Origin: JABMQF01 sp964563755
GTDB lineage: Archaea > Nanobdellota > Nanobdellia > Woesearchaeales > UBA11576
Assembly: GCA_964563755.1 (NCBI GenBank)
Contig: CAZLYC010000005.1
Location: 1 to 64,000 of the forward strand
Direction: 5' to 3'
DNA: 64,000 bases
Part shown: piece after piece, positions 31,968-41,500 of the stretch
How positions within the stretch are numbered: the first letter of the stretch is position 1
How the letters are laid out: every line of letters begins with the position of its first letter
Program-made: the position numbers and the translations under genes
Notes under the pieces: generated by a model
The model's database searches: none
Seen by the model: the letters and a program-made list of their open reading frames with translations, nothing else
Told to the model about the DNA's origin: nothing

Positions 31968-33110
31968 TTATCTCAGCGATTTTATTTTGTCCTTGACTAT
32001 ATTTCCTGCAATCTTTATATTCTCTTTAAGTGGTCTACTTTTTGCAATTTCATATAAAAGTTCGTCAGAGAGTCCTATTGATGCTTGCAAATGGCAGTTA
32101 TGGACACATTCGCAGCTTTTAGCTGTTTCCAACTCATTTTTGTAAGTTTTACTCTTGAACATTTTTCTTGCGTCATAATTGAAATCTCGTATATTCCCAA
32201 ATGGTTTAAAATATTCACATATCGAGCAGTTTCCATCAGGATATAGAATCATCTGTATTATTCCATTATAGCACTCAAACATTTTTTTCTTGCTTTGCAT
32301 TAGCTCTATTGTCTTTTTCATTATGAGCCGGTTTGCTGGTTTCCAGAGTCTAGTTTTTATGTCCAGTTTAATTAATCTTGAGTATATCTTCTCCCAATCA
32401 TCTATCTTTCTTATCACAACATCTTTGCTGGAGGGATCATGATGAGCCATTTTATCTTCAGATAGATTAAACGTATTATCCAGTCCTCTTACAAAATTAT
32501 ATCTTATCTCATCTATTTTGCATTTTGATAGGAATTTATGGAGCTGTTCAATTTCATTTATATTTTCCTTGCTTATAGATGTGCAGACAACAATCTCAAT
32601 GTCTGATTTTTTCTCTTTCTTTATCTTGTTGATTAGTTCTATTGTTCGTATTGCCTTTCTGAATGAGTCGACTCCTCTTAGGCGGTTGTGTGTAGATTCA
32701 AGACCGTCTATTGACAGCTGAATCATGAGTTTTTTATTCTTATGTCTCGATAACTTTTCAAATATGTCATACACTCTGTCTGGGAGAGAGCCATTTGTAA
32801 GAAAGAAAAGGGAATTAGTCTTTCTTAGGAATATCTCACAGACTTCGGTTATTTTAGGATGTAGCGTTGGTTCACCGCCGGTTATGGCTGCAGTGCTCAT
32901 ATCATCGAGAGTATTGACAAATTTTTCAATCTCTTCAATAGTGAGGTAATCCTGTTCCTTGTCCATTTCAGATGTGTAGAAGCAATGAGGACACCTGAAA
33001 TTACACCTGTTTGTCACAAAGAAAACTATATCTGTGGGTGTTTTGACTCTCTTAAGATATTCTTTTCTGCGTTTGTTCCAAAGATGGATTATCGGTTTAT
33101 ATATTAACAT
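31968..33110 (-). CDS. radical SAM/SPASM-type enzyme
   Basis: 380 residues. FFVTNRCNFRCPHCFYTSE (CxxxCxxC at about 33-40), AAITGGEPTLHPKI, and MIQLSIDGLESTHNRLRG are core motifs. C-terminal cysteines: MFECYNG, GNCSICEYF and CECVHNCH form a SPASM-like region with at least one auxiliary cluster. It precedes the zinc dehydrogenase with no intergenic gap and overlaps the GT2 gene upstream by 14 nt, so four to five genes appear to be one transcript. It could epimerise or dehydrogenate a sugar or peptide substrate. Confidence 0.85.
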   Translation of the reverse strand: MLIYKPIIHLWNKRRKEYLKRVKTPTDIVFFVTNRCNFRCPHCFYTSEMDKEQDYLTIEEIEKFVNTLDDMSTAAITGGEPTLHPKITEVCEIFLRKTNSLFFLTNGSLPDRVYDIFEKLSRHKNKKLMIQLSIDGLESTHNRLRGVDSFRKAIRTIELINKIKKEKKSDIEIVVCTSISKENINEIEQLHKFLSKCKIDEIRYNFVRGLDNTFNLSEDKMAHHDPSSKDVVIRKIDDWEKIYSRLIKLDIKTRLWKPANRLIMKKTIELMQSKKKMFECYNGIIQMILYPDGNCSICEYFKPFGNIRDFNYDARKMFKSKTYKNELETAKSCECVHNCHLQASIGLSDELLYEIAKSRPLKENIKIAGNIVKDKIKSLR

Positions 33111-34122
33111 TTTTAAGTCCTTCCAGCGTTTTTATTTTTAAATCAGGGTCATTCAAAAAGTTTTTTTCTCTTGATTTTATTATTCGATACAAATCAAGGT
33201 AATTTGAAAAGTTTGCGAACATCAGAACTCTAATCAATAGTACTGCTTTTTCAACTTTATTTAATCTGTATAATGGGTCTACTTCAGGGTCATATTTGTT
33301 TGTCTTTTTTTCATTTTTAGGTGTACTTTCAACTTTATTGAATACTGGCACATCAAAATTATTTAGAAGTTTATTGTTAGAAATACCGAAATGTTTTATC
33401 CTAAAACGGACTCTCCCTCTTGTACGATAGAATAATGGATTTATGCTTTTGATAGTGCTGTGATGATGAATCACTGCAGATCCATGGTCAAGTAATGCTT
33501 TTAAGCCAGCATCTTTAAATCTCTTAAAAAAATCAGAATCTTCATGCCCGTATTTAAAGTACGGATCAAAACCGCCGAGTTTTTCAAATATTTTCTTACG
33601 TATCATAAAACCACAGCTATCTAACGTTGTAACTTCTTGATTTCCGTTTTTTGTTTCTATCCCGTATTTCTCATCAACGACATGCGTTCCAAGCCATTCT
33701 TGATGTATTGAAGAAACGTATTTAGGTTTACCGTTCTCATCAATATCATAAGGAAAACACATACCCCCAACAGCAGATATGTCTTGTCTGTTGTTTAGAA
33801 TATCTGCTGAGTTTTTCAGACAATCTTTACTTGAGAGTTCCGTATCATTATCTAAAAATTGAAGATATTTTCCTTTTGATATTTTTGCACCTTGATTTCT
33901 AGCAAAACCCGGAAACATATTTTTTTTGTTTCTGATAACTTTAACGTGCTGATGATTTTCTTTTAAGTGTTGTGCCAACGGTTCAGAACTATTATCATCT
34001 ATTATTATAATTTCATAATTTTGAAAACTTTGCATATATATAGAATTCAAGAGTCTCTCAGTATCAACCAGCCTGTTGTGACATGGTATGATTACAGATA
34101 CATCTGGTTTCGTTTTTTTCAT
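33097..34122 (-). CDS. GT2 glycosyltransferase
   Basis: 341 residues, GT-A fold. VSVIIPCHNRLVDTERLLNS, IIIDDNSSEP, ARNQGAKISKGKYLQFLDND (metal-binding D-x-D at the end, about 77-95) and SCGFMIRKKIFEKLGGFDPYFKYGHEDSDFFKR are typical of capsule/LPS-type GT2. The C-terminal ~100 residues are Asn/Lys-rich. The stretch is clearly more AT-rich than leuS or ugd. A TATA-like AATATTTAAACG lies 22-35 nt upstream of the ATG, so it is the first gene of the rSAM/dehydrogenase transcript. Confidence 0.87.
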   Translation of the reverse strand: MKKTKPDVSVIIPCHNRLVDTERLLNSIYMQSFQNYEIIIIDDNSSEPLAQHLKENHQHVKVIRNKKNMFPGFARNQGAKISKGKYLQFLDNDTELSSKDCLKNSADILNNRQDISAVGGMCFPYDIDENGKPKYVSSIHQEWLGTHVVDEKYGIETKNGNQEVTTLDSCGFMIRKKIFEKLGGFDPYFKYGHEDSDFFKRFKDAGLKALLDHGSAVIHHHSTIKSINPLFYRTRGRVRFRIKHFGISNNKLLNNFDVPVFNKVESTPKNEKKTNKYDPEVDPLYRLNKVEKAVLLIRVLMFANFSNYLDLYRIIKSREKNFLNDPDLKIKTLEGLKNVNI

Positions 34123-34170
34123 TTTACTGTATCATCATATAAAAACGTTTAAATATTTTTGTATTTATTA

Positions 34171-35592
34171 TTAAGACATATATACAAGTTCCTTTAAAAG
34201 TTTGATTTCTTCTTGCTCTATTGTCTTTAACAGAATTGTCATTGTTATATAAATGCAAACAGAAGACAATGTAGCTAAGATTGGATTGTACCTTAAGATA
34301 TATATTGTTGCTGCCATTGCTAATGTGGGTATAATTATCTTATGTAATTTGAGGTTCCTTAATTGCTGCGAGAATCTAGGAATAAGTCTGCATGTAAGAA
34401 TAGCTCCGATGCCCTGAGTTATTATGACTGCTGCTGCAACACCATATATACTAAATCTTGGAATGAGGATTAAATCAAGTAAAATGTTTATAAAGATATT
34501 GAATCCATATATATACATATTGGGTTTTTGTTTGCCTATGACATTAATTACATTGACCATGAGCGAACTTACATATATTATTACAATACACCAAATAAGT
34601 ATCTGCAATGCAGGAATCGAATTCTCAAATTTATTGCCAAACACGAACCTTATGACTGGACCCGCCAGGAAAGTTACAAGGAGAGCTAACGGTAATGCTA
34701 TCATAAGCATATACTTAATGCTCTTTTCAAAAGCAAAATTAAAAATTTTCTTGTTGTGTTCATGATATTTGCTTAGAAGAGGAAATATTGCTTGATTAAA
34801 GAAAGAGGGAATTATTAATGTTATTGCAGCTATTCGATAAGCCAAAGAATACCATCCGACTATTTGGTCTCCTCGTAGGTATCCTAATATTAGTACGTCT
34901 ATGTTGAAGAACATGCTCGCAAAAATAGAGCTGATAGCAAAAGGATAAGCCTCTTTTATTAGTCGAAGAACGTACTTTTTATCGAATCGAAGATTAAATC
35001 TAGAGAATTTATTGTAACACACAGCAGAACTGAATAATAAGTTGATTATGCTTCCAATCAGGTATGCGAGTCCTATCATTAATATGTTCCATTTAAGAAA
35101 GATCACTGCGAATCCGATAATAGCGTATGCTGTTGTATAGATTGTTTTTATTAAAGCTTCATACTCCATCTTTTCAAAAGATTGAAAAACATTTCTGAAA
35201 AGTTGTGCTATATTGCCTATTATAAAAGCAAAAGATATTATCAATACAAGAAGGAATTTCTCCTTTCCCGTATTAAAACATGTCAAAAGTACGGTTATAA
35301 TTACTATCAAGACGATTCCGAATATTATCTTGAATGCTAACGAATTTGATATGAACTTTTCAGCATTTTTACTGTTCTTTGCTAACTCTCTTATTATTAA
35401 AGTATTCAATCCGGCATCTGCTATGACTGAGAATATGAAAGCAAAGGAGAGTGCAAAAGAAATTTTACCAAAACCTGTATCTCCGAGATATTTAGTGACA
35501 AAAATCAAGAATATGAATTGAACTATCATAGAATACATTTCTGCGCTTATGAGTAGAAGCGTGTTTTTAGCAATTCTTCTTATTATTGACAT
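34171..35592 (-). CDS. Wzx-type polysaccharide/lipid-linked glycan flippase
   Basis: 473 residues with 12-14 hydrophobic helices, MOP/MATE superfamily. NTLLLISAEMYSMIVQFIFL and VTKYLGDTGFGKISFALSFA at the N-terminus match archaeal and bacterial polysaccharide flippases. Wzx-type proteins move undecaprenyl- or dolichol-linked glycans across the membrane. Two GT4 genes upstream overlap in series (26 nt with this one), so it closes a GT4-GT4-flippase unit. Very AT-rich, like the neighbouring GT2 gene, consistent with transfer. Confidence 0.85.
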   Translation of the reverse strand: MSIIRRIAKNTLLLISAEMYSMIVQFIFLIFVTKYLGDTGFGKISFALSFAFIFSVIADAGLNTLIIRELAKNSKNAEKFISNSLAFKIIFGIVLIVIITVLLTCFNTGKEKFLLVLIISFAFIIGNIAQLFRNVFQSFEKMEYEALIKTIYTTAYAIIGFAVIFLKWNILMIGLAYLIGSIINLLFSSAVCYNKFSRFNLRFDKKYVLRLIKEAYPFAISSIFASMFFNIDVLILGYLRGDQIVGWYSLAYRIAAITLIIPSFFNQAIFPLLSKYHEHNKKIFNFAFEKSIKYMLMIALPLALLVTFLAGPVIRFVFGNKFENSIPALQILIWCIVIIYVSSLMVNVINVIGKQKPNMYIYGFNIFINILLDLILIPRFSIYGVAAAVIITQGIGAILTCRLIPRFSQQLRNLKLHKIIIPTLAMAATIYILRYNPILATLSSVCIYITMTILLKTIEQEEIKLLKELVYMS

Positions 35593-36622
35593 TATAATAC
35601 TCCGTTATTATACGTTTTGCAGAATGTTTCCAATCAAATTTTCCCGTTTGGCGTAATTTGATATTCCTATTGTAATTTATATCATTTTTTTTAACTTCTG
35701 CTTCTATACTTTTAGTAATGTTAGTTACGTTCTCAGGTTCAACATATACAACAGCATCCCCTCCGACTTCAGGTAGAGAGCTGTATTTTGTAGTTATCAC
35801 CGGGCATCCGCAGGCCATGGCTTCAAGTACTGGCAGGCCGAATCCTTCGTATGAGCTCGGGAATACAAATACTGCTGCATTGTTATAGAATGCTGGCAAA
35901 TCTTTTTCAGGCACGTAATCAAGAAAAATCACATTTTCTTTAATTTTGTGCTTTTCGATGATTTTTAAGAGCGTATCTCTTCCAGCAGGGTCGTGTGGTT
36001 TTCCTATCTTAACAAAGAGTATGGCTGGTAATTTCTTCTTGATTTTTGCTAAAGCAAGCAGTATCTTGTCAACATTCTTCCTTTTCTGCTCAGAGCCCAC
36101 ATATAAGATAAACTCTCTGTCGGACGGAATCTTGTATTTTGCAGGTATCTTGGTCTTTTTCACATTATAGAGTGATCTGTCATAAGCAGGGTAAGCGACA
36201 GTTATCTTGGAAGGATCTATTCGAAGAGTATCAGCGATGTCTTTCTTGCTGAATTCTGATATTGTTATTATCTTCTCTGCTTTCTTCATACCTCTTATGC
36301 ATAGATTGTTGAACATCCTTTGAAGTAAGGGCAATGTCTTGTCTTTAAGATATATTATATCGTAGCACGTGACTATTGGATGTCTAAATGGAAAAAGACA
36401 CAACACATAAGCGAAATTCTGGTGCCAGAAATGATTCACGTCGCACCCAAAGGACCTAATAACCACTTTCAGCGGAAACGATATCAGCGTGTTGAACATT
36501 CCAGAACGGAAATCTGTGCGCCTAAATTTAATCCCTTTCACTCTTTTTAGTATCTCTTCCTGAACACGAAGTGTGCCGTGCTTCTCTTCTTTTGCAGGTT
36601 CACAGATTATCTGCACGTTCAT
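35567..36622 (-). CDS. GT4 glycosyltransferase
   Basis: 351 residues, GT-B fold. N-terminal half with DVNHFWHQNFAYVLCLFPFR and VTCYDIIYLKDKTLPLLQRM; donor domain with FILYVGSEQKRKNVDKILLA (about 168-187), VIFLDYVPEKDLPAFYNNAAVFVFPSSYEG and PVLEAMACGCPVITTKYSSL, containing the conserved Glu pair of GT4 enzymes. It overlaps the flippase at its end and the next GT4 at its start (ATGA). Likely a cytoplasmic-face transferase that builds a lipid-linked glycan. Confidence 0.88.
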   Translation of the reverse strand: MNVQIICEPAKEEKHGTLRVQEEILKRVKGIKFRRTDFRSGMFNTLISFPLKVVIRSFGCDVNHFWHQNFAYVLCLFPFRHPIVTCYDIIYLKDKTLPLLQRMFNNLCIRGMKKAEKIITISEFSKKDIADTLRIDPSKITVAYPAYDRSLYNVKKTKIPAKYKIPSDREFILYVGSEQKRKNVDKILLALAKIKKKLPAILFVKIGKPHDPAGRDTLLKIIEKHKIKENVIFLDYVPEKDLPAFYNNAAVFVFPSSYEGFGLPVLEAMACGCPVITTKYSSLPEVGGDAVVYVEPENVTNITKSIEAEVKKNDINYNRNIKLRQTGKFDWKHSAKRIITEYYNVNNKKNC

Positions 36623-37818
36623 TGGTAGACTTCCTCGTACTCTTTAATGACTGTCTTTCCGATATTCTCTATCGAGAATTTGTTCATAACATCTGTTTTT
36701 CCATAATTACCGAACTGTTTTCTCAAGGTTTCATCGTAAATAAGTTCTATTATCTTATCTGCAAATGTTTTGTAATCGCCTATCTTAGTCAGATACCCGC
36801 TTCTTCCATGTTCAACTATGTCTGCAGGACCTCCGCAGTCAGTGGATATTACAGGAACTCCAAGTGCAAGAGACTCGACAAGCACTATTCCAAAGCCTTC
36901 TTGTGTGGATGACAAGCAGAAGATTTTAGCCTGAGAAAGATACTCTATTTTTGTTTTGTCGTCAACGAACCCAACAAAGACAACGTCTCTAGCTATTTCT
37001 AGTTTTTTAGATAGTTCAATCAAGCTTTGTTTTTCAGGTCCATCTCCAAGTATTACAAGTTTCAGGTCTCTGAATTTATTTTTCACAAGAGCAAAAGCTC
37101 TGAACAATGTTCCGAGGTCCTTTCTTTTGTCAAGACGTCCTACAAATAAAATGTAATTAAAGTCTATTTTTTTCTTTATTTTTATTTTTTTAAAATCGCT
37201 GAAATCAGAAGGTGGTGGTATTATCCTTATCTTCGAATCATCGATTCCAAATTCTTTTTTTATCATATCTGCTGTTCGTTGACTTATCGGGTTTATTATG
37301 CTAGCATTCTCGTAAACTTTCTTTTCGAGTTTGCGTATTGAGTTTAGGAAATGGTTGTTTGTTTTCCTTATCGCCCAGGACAATAATCTTGTTTTGTCTT
37401 CAGGTTTGTAGACGGTTTTCCATTCATCTAGGAAGGTTGTGGCTGTCCAGCATATGTATTTTCTTTTGGCATAAAGGAATGGTGTTGCTTCAAGGCAGTT
37501 CCCACCTATTTGGTGGCAGACATTGAATTGCGATGTTTTTTTCTTCATCATTCTTCCATAAAGAGGATAATGCGCATTAAAGAATGGAAGATAAGTTCTT
37601 GTCATCAATGCTTTCTTTGTCAAGTCAGGGTGTTTTAGTTTGTCTTTTACAGATTCGTTAAATATGATGTTAGGCAAAGGATTATTCGAATACATCAATT
37701 TAAAATCATATTTTTTCTTTATTAGGTAATCAGAGAAATTGTCAACTATTCGGCCTATTCCCCCGCCCATCCCGGGGTGCTGCGTCGATATGCATATCTT
37801 CGTATTCTTAGGTATCAT
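36619..37818 (-). CDS. GT4 glycosyltransferase
   Basis: About 399 residues from ATG 37818; ATG 37830 is possible, but TTTAAAAT near 37841-37848 gives the expected leaderless spacing for 37818. N-terminal STQHPGMGGGIGRIVDNFSD; donor domain with FNYILFVGRLDKRKDLGTLFRAF (about 219-240), LGDGPEKQSLIELSKKL, GFVDDKTKIEYLSQAKIFCL and VLVESLALGVPVISTDCGGP. First gene of the GT4-GT4-flippase unit, divergent from asnB. Confidence 0.88.
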   Translation of the reverse strand: MIPKNTKICISTQHPGMGGGIGRIVDNFSDYLIKKKYDFKLMYSNNPLPNIIFNESVKDKLKHPDLTKKALMTRTYLPFFNAHYPLYGRMMKKKTSQFNVCHQIGGNCLEATPFLYAKRKYICWTATTFLDEWKTVYKPEDKTRLLSWAIRKTNNHFLNSIRKLEKKVYENASIINPISQRTADMIKKEFGIDDSKIRIIPPPSDFSDFKKIKIKKKIDFNYILFVGRLDKRKDLGTLFRAFALVKNKFRDLKLVILGDGPEKQSLIELSKKLEIARDVVFVGFVDDKTKIEYLSQAKIFCLSSTQEGFGIVLVESLALGVPVISTDCGGPADIVEHGRSGYLTKIGDYKTFADKIIELIYDETLRKQFGNYGKTDVMNKFSIENIGKTVIKEYEEVYQ

Positions 37819-37860
37819 GCGCCATAACATTTATTAACTCATTTTAAACCTTTTGGTGTC

Positions 37861-39627
37861 ATGTGCGGCATTACAGGCTTTACCTGGGAAGATAAGGACC
37901 GTTTGAGGAAGATGACTGATGTGATCAGCTATCGCGGTCCTGATGATCATGGCTATTATACTGATAGCAATATCTCGCTAGGACATCGCCGTCTCTCAAT
38001 AATAGACCTGTCAGAAACAGGTCATCAGCCTATGCAGAATGAGGATGGTTCTGTTCAGATTGTTTTCAATGGCGAAATCTACAATTACAAGGAACTGATA
38101 CCTGCACTTGAAAAAAAGCACAGTTTCAGATCTACATCAGATACGGAAGTCCTTATCCACGGATATGAAGAGTGGGGTCCTGACGGTTTGTTAAAAAGAC
38201 TTAAGGGCATGTTTGCTTTTGCGATATGGGATTCAAACAAGAAGCGTCTTTTTATCGCGAGGGACAGGATAGGAATAAAGCCATTGTATTACGCAATAAC
38301 GAACAACAATCTGGTTTTCGCTTCAGAGATGAAGTCTATCCTTGAACTGCCTGATTTCAAGAGACAGATAAATCCAGACTCTTTGAACAGTTACCTCACC
38401 TACCGTTTCATAACATCAGATAACACCATTCTTAAGGGCATAAAGAAGCTCTTGCCAGGTAATTATATTCTGTTCAGGAAAGGTAAGCTTGAGATAAAGA
38501 AATATTGGGACATTGAGTTCAAGATAGAACAAAAATCCGAGGATTATTTTGTAAAAAAACTAAAGAATATTTTGGAAGGCTGCGTCGAGTCTCATCTTAT
38601 GTCTGAAGTGCCTTTAGGTGCGTTTTTATCAGGAGGTCTGGACTCTAGTTTAGTGGTTGCAATCAACTCAAAGTTAAGAAAAGATCCTGTCAAGACATTC
38701 ACAGTAGGCTTTGGGCACGAGACAGATGAGTTCAGGCACGCAAAGAAAGTTGCAGAACATCTAAAAACAGACCACCATGAACTGATTCTTGAATACGATG
38801 AGATGACGAAAGCGCTTCCAGACATCATAAGATTCATGGACGAGCCTAATTCAGACATGACGATGGTCCCGTTATACTTCTTGTCGCAGTTTTCAAGGAA
38901 AAAAGTGACTGTCGTCAATACTGGAGAGGGTGCTGACGAGCTTTTCTCTGGTTACCAGCATTTTCGTGTAGGGTCGCCAAGCTTCAATCTTGTGCCTGAT
39001 ATGATAAAGCGCAACGTTTATTCATTATATTATTCTCCTTTCAAGAGCTGGGACCGCAAGTCCTTGTTTACAAAGCTTCCTAAAGAAGATAAATCTCTTG
39101 ACAAATATCTTGTATCAAGTGAGCCTAAAGATTTTCTTAACAGAATACTGCTTTTCGACATAAAAAATGAGCTTCCTAACTGGCAACTGACTAGGGTTGA
39201 CAGGATGAGCATGGCTCATGCACAAGAAGCAAGAGTTCCGTTCCTAGATAAGGATATTGTCGAGTTCTCAGCTTCTATTCCTGTGAATCTCAAACTGAAG
39301 AATCTTGACGGTAAATACATACTGAAAAAAGTCGCAAAAGATTACCTGCCTAAAGATATAATTGAACGTAAAAAGCAGGGTTTCACCACGCCAAGAAACG
39401 AGTGGATAAGAAAAGACCTCAAAGATTTTGCTTTTGACCTTTTGTCAAAGGAGAACGTGAACAGCAGGAAACTATTCAACTACAATTACATCGAGAAGCT
39501 CAAGAACAAGGTTGATTCTACAGATGACAAGCCTTTTAGGCCTTATTCTTACAGGCTTATGATTCTGGCGTTCTTCGAGATGTGGTGCCAGATGTATCTA
39601 GACAAAAACAAACGGTTTGCTTCATGA
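37861..39627 (+). CDS. asnB: asparagine synthase (glutamine-hydrolysing) family amidotransferase
   Basis: 588 residues. The N-terminal glutaminase starts at the nucleophile Cys2 (MCGITGF) with RGPDDHGYY and NGEIYNYKEL; the synthetase domain has the PP-loop LSGGLDSSLVVA (about 257-268) and NTGEGADELFSGY. AsnB enzymes amidate Asp, and relatives in glycan clusters amidate uronic acids or peptide-like sugar substituents. Given its place between glycosyltransferase genes and a Ugd that makes uronic acids, a glycan role is plausible, but plain asparagine synthesis is equally possible. TATA-like ATTTATTAAC lies near 37830-37839. Overlaps the next gene by 4 nt. Confidence 0.92.
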   Translation: MCGITGFTWEDKDRLRKMTDVISYRGPDDHGYYTDSNISLGHRRLSIIDLSETGHQPMQNEDGSVQIVFNGEIYNYKELIPALEKKHSFRSTSDTEVLIHGYEEWGPDGLLKRLKGMFAFAIWDSNKKRLFIARDRIGIKPLYYAITNNNLVFASEMKSILELPDFKRQINPDSLNSYLTYRFITSDNTILKGIKKLLPGNYILFRKGKLEIKKYWDIEFKIEQKSEDYFVKKLKNILEGCVESHLMSEVPLGAFLSGGLDSSLVVAINSKLRKDPVKTFTVGFGHETDEFRHAKKVAEHLKTDHHELILEYDEMTKALPDIIRFMDEPNSDMTMVPLYFLSQFSRKKVTVVNTGEGADELFSGYQHFRVGSPSFNLVPDMIKRNVYSLYYSPFKSWDRKSLFTKLPKEDKSLDKYLVSSEPKDFLNRILLFDIKNELPNWQLTRVDRMSMAHAQEARVPFLDKDIVEFSASIPVNLKLKNLDGKYILKKVAKDYLPKDIIERKKQGFTTPRNEWIRKDLKDFAFDLLSKENVNSRKLFNYNYIEKLKNKVDSTDDKPFRPYSYRLMILAFFEMWCQMYLDKNKRFAS

Positions 39628-39977
39628 AAAAGGAAACATTTAATCTAAAACTGGTGCTCGTTTTTCTTGTTTTATCTTTAGTTTTAGCATCGCCTTTCAT
39701 CTACCGTGCGTTCATGATTCATGAAATCTACATTTACCCTGATGTCAGGCAGCATGTCCTGGATTCAGTATTTTTTCTGAGGGAAGAATATGGTCTGACT
39801 ATAGGTGATTTGACAATAAATGATGTTGAGCTTGACGGAGAAAAGATTCACATCACGATTCATGAGAAATATCGCGGTTTTCTGGACAAGAATGCTTATG
39901 AGGACCTAAATCAGGATTATTTTATCGATTACTCATACAAAACTGATGATTTTAATTTGGTGAATATAGAAAAATGA
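39624..39977 (+). CDS. small single-pass membrane protein
   Basis: 117 residues from ATG 39624, which overlaps the asnB stop (ATGA). One membrane helix at about 9-28 (LVLVFLVLSLVLASPFIYRA), then a ~85-residue extracytoplasmic domain with beta-rich character (IYIYPDVRQHVLDSVFFLRE, VELDGEKIHITIHEKYRGF). No family recognised. Its stop overlaps the start of the following GT-C gene, so it could be an accessory subunit of that enzyme. That is a context inference only. Confidence 0.7.
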   Translation: MKKETFNLKLVLVFLVLSLVLASPFIYRAFMIHEIYIYPDVRQHVLDSVFFLREEYGLTIGDLTINDVELDGEKIHITIHEKYRGFLDKNAYEDLNQDYFIDYSYKTDDFNLVNIEK

Positions 39978-41500
39978 AGTTCGACTCAAAACATTTCGAT
40001 AAGCACAAGAAGATTTACCTAGTTTTGATACTATTATTGTGCCTCACAATCCGTTTCAGGTTCATAGATTTATGCGACGTAGGAGACCGTGGTCAGGTTG
40101 TATTGGGTATGACTAACAACCTGCCGCCTTTGTTTCATTACATAAGTCTGCCTTTTCTTTACCTGACAGATAATCTTTGGTACTCTCCAGCCTTCGGCAA
40201 CCTGCTGCTTGCAGTGCTTAGCATTTTTGTATTGTACTTATTAGGCAGGGATGTGAAGGACTCAAGATTCGGTCTATTGTTATCATTTCTGTTTGCAATA
40301 TTTCCGCCGGCGATACTTGTTGCGAGGTACATATCTCCTGAGCAGACTGAGCTATTTTTCATCTTGCTTATTTCATATCTTTTCATACGGCTTGAAGTTT
40401 TAGAGAAGAAAGAGAACCGTTCGATTTTCCTTGTATTATACTTCTTTTCTCTGGTGGTCGGTGCTTTCAGCAAGCAACAGACTGCTTTTATTCTGTTCCC
40501 CATATTCATATATGGCCTATACAAATACAGGCTCGGGATTTTCAGGAAAGAAATATATTATATATCTGCATTTGCAGTTCTGCCTTATGTTCTTTTCCTG
40601 TTTGCGCATCCTGAAATGCTTGCTGCTGTCGTGATATATTTTATACAGCCAACTGGACAGATGAATATAATTGAGAAGTTTTCAGGTCTTGCTTTGAAGT
40701 ATTTTTCCGAGGCTCTTCCTTATCTCTTTATTCTTCTGGCATCTTTATTCTTTTTCGTGCGCAATCGTATGAAAAAGAAAGAGGTTTTGTCAGGATTGTC
40801 TGTTTTCATGATGATTCTTTTTATATCATATAACCTGTTCATGTTGAAAACTTTGCCAGGGTATTTCTATCTGCTATCTTTACCCATCATTTATTATTGT
40901 GCCTCTTTTGTGGCAGATGGCAGTCGCTGTTTGCGTATCTCAATAATTACCTTGTTATTCGCTTACTGCATCTTTGGTTTTTATCTCTTGGTCTCCGGTT
41001 TAAGCATAAATACCTGGGACACTTGCGAGCAGAGTGTTTTTGATATGAGGCAGAACTTCATCCTGGAACTTGCAGGACGGCAGAAATCATCAGGATCAGA
41101 TTTCTTCCAGCTCAACGGGCAAGAGATAACCAACATATTGAAAAACGAGAAATACATAATCATAGGCGGGAATACTGGTCAGGATCTTAAATACAATATC
41201 AAGAAGAGGATGTATTACGCAGGAATAATCAATTCCAAGAAATACGAAGAGATAAATTATGTTCTTTTAGTCTATCCGATAGACAAAGCTTACACTGGCG
41301 CTCCTGCCTGGGATTATGGCTACCTGAAATTCATCCAGGATCATTCAGAGCAGGTATTCAACAAGTCATATATTGGGACGAATCTAGTGATGCTCAGGAT
41401 AACAAATCATTCTAAAGAAGGATTGAATGTTTCAGATTTCAGGAAAAGAAGCCTGGAAGGCCTTAAGCTCAACGAGACTATTCTGGCGAACACACAATAA
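39974..41500 (+). CDS. GT-C-type membrane glycosyltransferase
   Basis: 508 residues, ATGA overlap with the preceding gene. About ten membrane helices over residues 15-340, with an outer-loop motif DVGDRGQVVLGM and LPPLFHYISLPFLY (about 35-60) and YISPEQTELFF, then a soluble C-terminal domain (about 345-508). The layout matches ArnT/PMT-type enzymes using polyprenyl-phosphate donors. In an asnB, small membrane protein, GT-C transcript. The last 23 nt overlap the convergent methyltransferase gene. Confidence 0.75.
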   Translation: MKFDSKHFDKHKKIYLVLILLLCLTIRFRFIDLCDVGDRGQVVLGMTNNLPPLFHYISLPFLYLTDNLWYSPAFGNLLLAVLSIFVLYLLGRDVKDSRFGLLLSFLFAIFPPAILVARYISPEQTELFFILLISYLFIRLEVLEKKENRSIFLVLYFFSLVVGAFSKQQTAFILFPIFIYGLYKYRLGIFRKEIYYISAFAVLPYVLFLFAHPEMLAAVVIYFIQPTGQMNIIEKFSGLALKYFSEALPYLFILLASLFFFVRNRMKKKEVLSGLSVFMMILFISYNLFMLKTLPGYFYLLSLPIIYYCASFVADGSRCLRISIITLLFAYCIFGFYLLVSGLSINTWDTCEQSVFDMRQNFILELAGRQKSSGSDFFQLNGQEITNILKNEKYIIIGGNTGQDLKYNIKKRMYYAGIINSKKYEEINYVLLVYPIDKAYTGAPAWDYGYLKFIQDHSEQVFNKSYIGTNLVMLRITNHSKEGLNVSDFRKRSLEGLKLNETILANTQ

